A DNA stretch of 64,000 nucleotides from an uncultured Fibrobacter sp. (GTDB lineage: Bacteria > Fibrobacterota > Fibrobacteria > Fibrobacterales > Fibrobacteraceae), in the NCBI GenBank assembly GCA_946414075.1, contig CAMKNA010000010.1:1-64000 (forward strand), written 5' to 3'. The notes under the pieces are model-generated. The model had not been told where the DNA came from, did not search any database, and saw only the letters and a program-made list of their open reading frames with translations. Each line of letters begins with the position of its first letter. Position 1 is the first letter of the stretch. This document shows positions 60,401-64,000 of this stretch, in pieces. The position numbers were made by a program, and so were the translations under genes.

Positions 60401-61032
60401 TCGTCGGTGAAATAGATGATGTCAGTTTCAAGGTGAAGATGGCGAATAGTGTAAGCAGGGGCGGGATGGAAGATGACTTGTACGCTGGATTCATGCCGGA
60501 GAATAACGAGGATTTCCGCTTGAGCGTGTTGAGCGAAGGTAAGGAGACGCTTATGGCAAATGGCAAGAGGAAGTTGGAATCCTATAGCCGGATGCTTACT
60601 TACGATACGGCGGTGTATAAACATGGTGGACCCGTGTTCAACATCGATGTGGAAATGCCCCTGCTGCTCCAGAAGGATTCCTTGGACAATTTTGCATGGA
60701 AGGCTCATATTGGATTTACCATGGATATTTACACCAATATGGGAGCCCATGTAACCCAGACGGAATACGCGTTTGATCTAGAAGATATAGGTTATGACAA
60801 GCTGTCTTCCGACGGAACCATCCACCTGAAGCTAGAGTGGTTACTTCACAATGGCAATCCTGTTGCTGAAAATGAGAAGGCTATCGCTACGGGTCCTTAT
60901 ATAGCCAAGTTTGCATTCAAGTCTAAAGAAGAGGCGATTGCCCAGACCGCCAATAAGAAATACCCTGCGGGAACGCAGAAAAAGCAGAGTAAAGACAAGA
61001 AACTGACTTTGGGATACCGCCGTATCAAGTAA
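54436..61032 (+). CDS. Giant secreted multidomain GH9 cellulase
   Basis: 2198 aa with a signal peptide (about residues 1-16). An E-set/CelD-N domain (about 95-210, VNQAGYLPDDP) precedes the GH9 barrel (about 215-780), with catalytic aspartates in GGWYDCGDHLK (Asp275, Asp278), HPHHR near residue 703 and the acid Glu758 in HLSETCIDA. Two Fn3-type units follow (about 790-990), then a segment of about 200 aa resembling CBM3 (low confidence), several Ig-like units to the end, and a basic C-terminus (KKYPAGTQKKQSKDKK...YRRIK) like that of secreted Fibrobacter cellulases. The Cys276 in place of the usual Ala between the aspartates is notable. GTG 54436 has AAAGGAG 5 nt upstream; the longer frame has no signal peptide at its start. 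It probably degrades cellulose at the cell surface. Confidence 0.88.
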   Translation: MRFLAVLICALPAVIAAVEQEQPTPYDLIRPVWPLTWDTASADVGGTVESFSHFKPNPTKRNPVPPVGSVPQDFVPNGFVPDTLNQAFLDARNLKIGRIRVNQAGYLPDDPEKQFYYISPGACTERFSVVNLEGKTVASGGELQNSGFETESSWKIIAGTNATTGDQKRYEAMTNGPTGFVCTGSLADMSLPQNERLRILVGKEYSSTFIISDRVYSMVRDATIKFYGINRSGNSESWFHPASHTKDGGGKFVAGETAVSGFTSQEGALQGGWYDCGDHLKESQTQAYAFMVLAVMAASNPDRDDDHYAYNHAETVNTDGIPDILREAKHGADFFLRAFRFADGIVDNMAVSVGNFGADHGWWGRPENQDNLPSTLAGRGGPHERDVRLGELGANISGQIAAGLAILSKDYAVYDKAFADSCRMVAEKMYDFAKNLELKVGEAAGGVSGLGPGTYDGGKPYVYNTKAAGWSSPAYNGNNEAFDDLGIAAVALHYATYPDSGMKYLDDAVNEKTYAQEQEDTPGNFKGGWFAYSRNGMRKAAKNTSWANAYVFTLYGFYKMLLRDSETAKKYGISESDRLFYAENVALSLSESLSNRSGSGSGSIPIPGRSNPFDISYSDIWYNMQTDQTWIYNRYQSGNIFEVFAYADVTKDLEGVKLPQKGVQNWNSAKMKQLGISQLNYMLGVNPWDVSFLLGVGDKNDAHPHHRAANPEGKNVPGAAYVYNPPVGALFGGVAPDAAGANVWEPSNKSWEDYHLSETCIDATAMFLAAGAIAVREEDRNRAPSKIDVEIRYVGFDSAIVNVNQDVRGQAMILYSENERGPFSEMIVDSVPGVKHVFHMKGLKNGTTYYFKAVAINARSQRYATRWLVDSTYTPYHFTTLASEPPAADIQNVKVCNISADSAEIMWFTPNGQYESKMYWDTVLTTYDKMHWNTGDGNADVSGIPTNFHYVKIGGLKEKTTYYFVVESNGVRQAVDLKGLPLSFTTPVTQYKFEVRAYQYVFGDMDFLNLNLFNREDRAFDSLTLRLYLTATEAELAECALMIDSDICQAYDEAGFNKPCENDSEIRGLLRGSQPVKLEDTYDPATGKYDWYFPAPLGSTTIKSSSRMRIDLGFSKGMHQPNSTVCEPLRSTPQKRFSKTSGDWTWSPHTQGASASERVDYEGMPKLDKDFGDNDLAPVSPYLAVYRKDEFVWGYSPSYKEMTTKRANYEMTLSFDAPFNVSNGSYIQIDSTKSTMYLKGVVSISEGGYVTSIWVNGVALTKEELKTAAVFNSNTQRYDLNIPAKMSIGANKVDVTVFAGPDPECEECQQNGGCAFVNRSYYVQFSKGDRTASILTLVREDGTSISSPAKTDGSLKFYIVVKDKDNRSNKTINALILNSRTGDTLTVKLNRVNETTGEFKSDLITAIAEKGVPLPGIPFFGGDEVTIVYIDPDDDEDISSQYFFADPTHPVPQEVLVQDSDCDARGDKIVATFSGSSFGTDVTLDSALFEFDSTSTTKSMSIMLNPSSVTGTDAVFAIAAEQVPQTGALSGTVTFYMTENDVVTTEKAPLKDGIAPILKGVTILENENHQYAQDTLKIIFSEPVMLASYNAWPLRVTDGSSEVPQTGISVVSATTSDNGRSWLYVIEGNTNGQIVKPGQKAEIRSDFGVSDLGMNGLSDCAGPVTITESVRPVPVTFARISDLQGDGQPDEIYMEFASLLRQKDMLDSFDVYWGSPEIYRVFKEQGEWALDTIQGEKTVKPVLSKTDSTMDIKQISYNEVVGQDTNWCTQTTMEEDPVTHEMKEVDVIDPVTGDAVKYVCGFRDKTKKSIKYDTLWIYTIDTTGFDTLQNPHTVMRIKIPEGVFLKKTYGDRNGKGSVMPRKGEEGGFFDKSYTLNDDCPPVLTAARLSKNGEMYVLRVELSEPLVASNNDKAQFLERSHEGQKNYYRPAKANLDWYVDVMLWTFSFREDDADDNVRIGDSLRLPVQLNSITMDKASLLPGEESPWVIVVGEIDDVSFKVKMANSVSRGGMEDDLYAGFMPENNEDFRLSVLSEGKETLMANGKRKLESYSRMLTYDTAVYKHGGPVFNIDVEMPLLLQKDSLDNFAWKAHIGFTMDIYTNMGAHVTQTEYAFDLEDIGYDKLSSDGTIHLKLEWLLHNGNPVAENEKAIATGPYIAKFAFKSKEEAIAQTANKKYPAGTQKKQSKDKKLTLGYRRIK

Positions 61033-61033
61033 T

Positions 61034-61090
61034 TTGCCTTTGCCCCCAGATGTCTGGGGGCTAACGCCAACGAAGTTGGCTAGGAGGCAA
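61034..61090 (+). promoter_or_regulatory. Structured leader of the recombinase gene (three-way junction)
   Basis: Outer arms TTGCCT (61034-61039) and AGGCAA (61085-61090) enclose two hairpins: GCCCCCAG/CTGGGGGC (61042-61061) and GCCAAC-GAA-GTTGGC (61066-61080). The 3' arm overlaps the AGGAGG Shine-Dalgarno site, so folding could block translation. The first hairpin may instead end the cellulase transcript, but no T-run follows. Confidence 0.55.
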
Positions 61091-61091
61091 T

Positions 61092-61928
61092 ATGCTTTTT
61101 TACGACAAGGCTCAGGAGTATCTGGCGAAGGGTGCAGAAAACCTTGCGCCCCTTACTGTGCGGACCTACTATTGGAACTTGAAGAAAATCAAGTATTTTA
61201 GACCTGAGTTGAAATGTGATGGAGTGGATGAATCAATGATTCTCGAATTCCGCAGACACATGCAACAACAGGGGAATAAGCCAGCTACGGTAAACAAGGC
61301 CCTGTCTGTCCTTCGCATCTTTACGAACAAGATGATTTCTGACGGGCTCATATCCGGCAATCCCTTTGAAAAGGTAAAGGTGGGCCGGATTTATTCCCGC
61401 AGGGGGTTCCTGACCGTTCGGGAACTCAAGAGCCTTTACCTGAACTTTATGGACCGTAGGAGATTCCTTACCGAAACGGAACAGGACGTGATGCGGGTTT
61501 TTCTGTTTAGTTGCTTTACAGGGCTCCGATACAGTGATCTGCAGTCCCTTAACGCCAATGAGATTTTTGACTGGAAAATCCGCAAGCAGATGCACAAGAC
61601 GGGAGACCCGGTCTATGTCCCTATACCTGTGCAGGCCCGCCTGTTGTTACCGGAAAAGCTGAAAGATGGAAATGTGTTTCGGGTGGTAGAAAATTCCCAT
61701 TTTAACCGTACCTTGCGGAGTGCCGCCAAGAAGCTTGGGTACTACAAGCATATCCATTGTCATCTGGCTCGGCATACATTTGCTACCACCTGCATAACCC
61801 TAGGAATCCCTCTGCCAGCTACTAGCAAGCTTCTTGGTCACAGAAACCTGGATACGACTTTGATTTATGCGAAGTTCGTGGATACCTTCTTGGACAAGGA
61901 GATGAAGAAGTGGAACCGGCTGCACTAG
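61092..61928 (+). CDS. Tyrosine recombinase (phage-integrase family)
   Basis: 278 aa. An N-terminal SAM-like domain (about 1-95) and a catalytic domain with Arg146 (FTGLRYSDL), Lys169, His224/Arg227 (HLARHTFA), His250 (LGHRNLDTT) and Tyr259. All catalytic residues are present. Its short form resembles Bacteroidota-type integrases and site-specific invertases. No attachment-site pair or invertible repeat is apparent nearby. The gene follows the cellulase by 59 bp. Confidence 0.88.
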   Translation: MLFYDKAQEYLAKGAENLAPLTVRTYYWNLKKIKYFRPELKCDGVDESMILEFRRHMQQQGNKPATVNKALSVLRIFTNKMISDGLISGNPFEKVKVGRIYSRRGFLTVRELKSLYLNFMDRRRFLTETEQDVMRVFLFSCFTGLRYSDLQSLNANEIFDWKIRKQMHKTGDPVYVPIPVQARLLLPEKLKDGNVFRVVENSHFNRTLRSAAKKLGYYKHIHCHLARHTFATTCITLGIPLPATSKLLGHRNLDTTLIYAKFVDTFLDKEMKKWNRLH

Positions 61929-61941
61929 AATCGTAGGGCGC

Positions 61942-61978
61942 AAAAAAAGACCTCCCGCAGGGGAGGTCCTTTAATTTT
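61942..61978. terminator. Bidirectional terminator after the recombinase
   Basis: GACCTCCC, loop GCAG, GGGAGGTC, with seven A on the left side and a CTTTAATTTT run on the right. It serves the convergent recombinase and ferredoxin genes. Confidence 0.85.
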
Positions 61979-62001
61979 ATCGTTAACGAGAAAAGTTAGG
62001 T

Positions 62002-62199
62002 TTACTCGTACTTGATCACGCCGGCCGGGCAGCTGTCAGCAGCGTCCTTGATTTCACTTTCGTAAGCGGAGAAATCGACGCCTTCCTTGACCTTCATTTT
62101 TTCAGGAACTTCGAACACTGCATCGCAAGTAGCTTCGCAGGCACCGCAAGATACGCATTCGTCGCTGGATTCGTCCAGCCAAACTTTAGAAATAGCCAT
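62002..62199 (-). CDS. [4Fe-4S] ferredoxin
   Basis: 65 aa, acidic. One cluster with CVSCGACEATC and a distant CPAG cysteine, the pattern of single-cluster bacterial ferredoxins. A leader with AGAGG precedes the ATG. Divergent from argB. Confidence 0.9.
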   Translation of the reverse strand: MAISKVWLDESSDECVSCGACEATCDAVFEVPEKMKVKEGVDFSAYESEIKDAADSCPAGVIKYE

Positions 62200-62271
62200 A
62201 TTTTACCTCTTGTGTATGGTTTGTGTCTGGCCATAATATAATAAAAACATTGAATTGGCAGGCGTTTTTTC

Positions 62272-62278
62272 TAAATTT
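62272..62278 (+). promoter_or_regulatory. TAAATTT box upstream of argB
   Basis: TAAATTT about 54 nt before argB ATG, in a leader with GAGG. Candidate promoter of argB-argD. Confidence 0.4.
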
Positions 62279-62332
62279 GTGGGCGTAAATTTCAATGTCA
62301 CACGACAAAACCTTGTGAGGACATCGCAAAAG

Positions 62333-63109
62333 ATGAAAAAAGTGGTTGTGAAAATTGGTGGCAGCCTGGCGATTGATGAAGCCAAGCTCGCTGATTTTGT
62401 GTCGGCAGTCTCTAGCCTCCCCGGTAGTGGCTGTCAGGTGGCCGTGGTTCACGGCGGTGGCAAGGACATCAACGAGAATATCGCCTTGCTCAAGGAACAA
62501 CCGACATTCATCGACGGGCTCCGAGTCACGACCCCCGGCATCATGAAGATGGTCGAGATGACCCTCTCGGGCCACGTGAACAAGAAGCTCGTGCGCATGT
62601 TGCTGAACAACAACTGCAACGCCATCGGTATTTCCGGCGTAGACGGCAACCTGTTCCAGGTCGTCAAGAAGCAGGGCAAGGTGGACCTTGGCCTGGTGGG
62701 CGAAATCAAGCAGGTCAATCCGAAGATTGTCGCTGACCTGTGGGCTGCCGGTTGGACTCCGGTGGTCAGCCCGATTTCCATTGGCGATGGCATGAGCTGG
62801 AACGTGAACGCCGACACCGCTGCAAGCGAACTGGCTGTGGCACTTGAAGCCGACCAGTTTGTGCTGGTGAGCGACGTGCCGGGCGTGATGGACGAAAACA
62901 AGAATGTAATTCCCGAACTGAGCGAAGCGGACGCCGAAAAGCTGATTGAAGCTGGCGTCATCTCCGGCGGTATGATTCCCAAAGTCCGCGAGAGTTTCAA
63001 GTCGATCCGACGAGGACTCAAGAGCATCCACATCGTGGGTTGGAAGGACGCGGAACACTTTGGCAAACAAATTAATGGAGATTTAAACTATGGCACAATC
63101 TTGCGCTAA
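62333..63109 (+). CDS. argB: Acetylglutamate kinase
   Basis: 258 aa. Phosphorylates N-acetylglutamate, second step of arginine synthesis. N-terminal VVVKIGGSLAID, VVHGGGKDINE, NVNADTAASELA and LVSDVPGVMDE are family blocks; VISGGMIPKV near the end is also typical. ATG 62333 is chosen because similarity begins there. It overlaps argD by 20 bp. Confidence 0.95.
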   Translation: MKKVVVKIGGSLAIDEAKLADFVSAVSSLPGSGCQVAVVHGGGKDINENIALLKEQPTFIDGLRVTTPGIMKMVEMTLSGHVNKKLVRMLLNNNCNAIGISGVDGNLFQVVKKQGKVDLGLVGEIKQVNPKIVADLWAAGWTPVVSPISIGDGMSWNVNADTAASELAVALEADQFVLVSDVPGVMDENKNVIPELSEADAEKLIEAGVISGGMIPKVRESFKSIRRGLKSIHIVGWKDAEHFGKQINGDLNYGTILR

Positions 63110-64000
63110 CCTGCTCGAACAGGACAAACAAATTATCGCGCCGCTCTACGGCAAGGCAGACATCAACTTTGTGAAGGGCGAAGGCTCTTACCTCTACGAC
63201 GATCAGGGCAACAAGTACCTGGACTTCGTGGCCGGTATCGCCGTGAACGCGCTCGGTCACCAGAACCAGGCCATCAAGGATGCGGTGGTGGAACAGATGA
63301 ACCACTTCAACCACATCAGCAACCTTTACCCGAACTACCCGCAGATCGAACTCGGCAAGGCACTCCTTGAAATCACCAAGTTCGACAAGGCCTTTTTCTG
63401 CAACTCCGGTACCGAAGCTAACGAAGGTTGCATTAAGTTCGCACGTAAGTACTTCGACCGGAAGGGCGAAAAGAACAGGCAGAAGATTATTACCTTCGTA
63501 AACAGCTTCCACGGCCGTACCTATGCCGCCCTTTCTGCAACGGGTCAGCCGGCCATCCGCGAAGGCTTCGGCTCTATGCCGGGTGACTTTGTGCATGTGA
63601 CTTGGAATGACTGCGAAGCCCTCAAGAAGGAAGTCAACAAGGACACTTGCGCCATCATGCTGGAATCGCTGGCGGCTGAAGGTGGCGTGATGAAGCTCTC
63701 TGCCGAGATGGTCGAAACCATCAACAGCCTGCAGAAGGATTTCGGCTGTCTTGTCATCGTCGACGAAGTGCAGGCAGGCGTGGGCCGTCTCGGAACCTTC
63801 CTCGGTTTTGAAAAGTACGGCCTGAATCCGGATCTCGTTTCTCTCGCGAAGGGAATTGGTGGCGGTCTCCCGCTGGGTGCGGTTCTCCTGCGTCAGCACA
63901 TTGCTGACCAGCTCAAGGCTGGCGACCACGGTACGACTTTCGGTGGTAACCCGATTGCATGCGCCGCAGGTCTCGCTGTCGTGAAGCAGATTCCGGGACT
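63090..64000 (+). CDS. argD: Acetylornithine aminotransferase, 5' part (runs off window)
   Basis: At least 303 aa are visible. PLP-dependent fold-type I: FCNSGTEANEGCIKFARKY, SFHGRTYAALSATG, VDEVQAGVGR and the PLP lysine Lys254 in SLAKGIGGGLPLG. The ATG lies inside argB (20-bp overlap) with GGAG upstream, so argB-argD are coupled. The 3' end is outside the window. Family relatives (ornithine, succinylornithine transaminase) are similar, but the argB context supports ArgD. Confidence 0.94.
   Translation, partial: MAQSCANLLEQDKQIIAPLYGKADINFVKGEGSYLYDDQGNKYLDFVAGIAVNALGHQNQAIKDAVVEQMNHFNHISNLYPNYPQIELGKALLEITKFDKAFFCNSGTEANEGCIKFARKYFDRKGEKNRQKIITFVNSFHGRTYAALSATGQPAIREGFGSMPGDFVHVTWNDCEALKKEVNKDTCAIMLESLAAEGGVMKLSAEMVETINSLQKDFGCLVIVDEVQAGVGRLGTFLGFEKYGLNPDLVSLAKGIGGGLPLGAVLLRQHIADQLKAGDHGTTFGGNPIACAAGLAVVKQIPG

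Noticed and set aside
61041-61083. attC-like integron recombination site before the recombinase
   Set aside because: The hairpin GCCAAC/GTTGGC resembles the core repeats, but GTTRRRY and RYYYAAC do not match in full and the recombinase lacks features I can identify as IntI.

Overview
The window is typical of a Fibrobacter-type bacterium (phylum Fibrobacterota). Indicators are a secreted protein with the FISUMP-type fold, a very large secreted family-9 cellulase with a basic C-terminus, many lipoproteins with Ser/Asp-rich linkers after the lipobox, and a recurrent TAnATTT promoter box. It begins inside the 3' end of a 5S rRNA and ends inside argD. Genes are dense on both strands. I saw no CRISPR array, prophage or insertion sequence; the only recombination gene is one tyrosine recombinase at 61.1-61.9 kb.

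Layout. 0-0.2 kb: 5S rRNA tail and two near-identical terminators. 0.2-8.6 kb: a GH57-like protein without its catalytic residues, a STAS-like membrane protein coupled to a lytic transglycosylase, a TolC-type channel, an MlaC-like protein, RsuA, HU and a Dus enzyme. 8.7-12.4 kb: radical SAM/B12 protein, MORN-repeat protein, FISUMP protein, DedA protein. 12.4-19.8 kb: a minus-strand envelope cluster of a barrel/TPR protein, two PEGA-like membrane proteins and three related lipoproteins. 19.8-24.6 kb: XseB, an Opp/Dpp ATPase, QueF and a YhhQ transporter, a lipoprotein, and an RlmD-type methyltransferase. 24.7-28.8 kb: three lipoproteins followed by a strongly degenerate MetH-like protein. 28.9-33.6 kb: yceD-rpmF-plsX | fabD-fabG-acpP-rnc, the classic fatty-acid/ribosome cluster. 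33.6-41.4 kb: peptide-binding lipoprotein, barrel protein, geranylgeranyl-reductase-like flavoprotein with its ferredoxin, kinase with a membrane/TPR partner, LOG protein, and a 70-aa orphan. 41.5-51.9 kb: SNF2 ATPase, PqqD-like protein with an ABC exporter, SPOR-like protein, a giant DUF4011/DUF3320-like protein with eroded Walker motifs, and GluQRS. 52-64 kb: secreted protein, DEDDh exonuclease, lipoprotein, 2198-aa GH9 cellulase, tyrosine recombinase, ferredoxin, argB and argD.

Three observations stand out. (1) Fifteen genes have a TA(T/A/C/G)ATT(T/C/G) box ending 5-8 nt before the start codon and no Shine-Dalgarno sequence, the geometry of leaderless transcripts; other genes in the window carry ordinary GGAG sites, so two initiation modes coexist. 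(2) Three long intact reading frames (GH57-like, MetH-like, DUF4011 helicase-like) keep their family fold signatures but have lost essentially all recognisable catalytic residues. (3) There are small uncharacterised modules: PqqD-like + exporter, flavoprotein + ferredoxin, the lipoprotein/PEGA operon, and a recombinase with a highly structured leader.

All assignments are by reading and from memory of family motifs; no database search was run.
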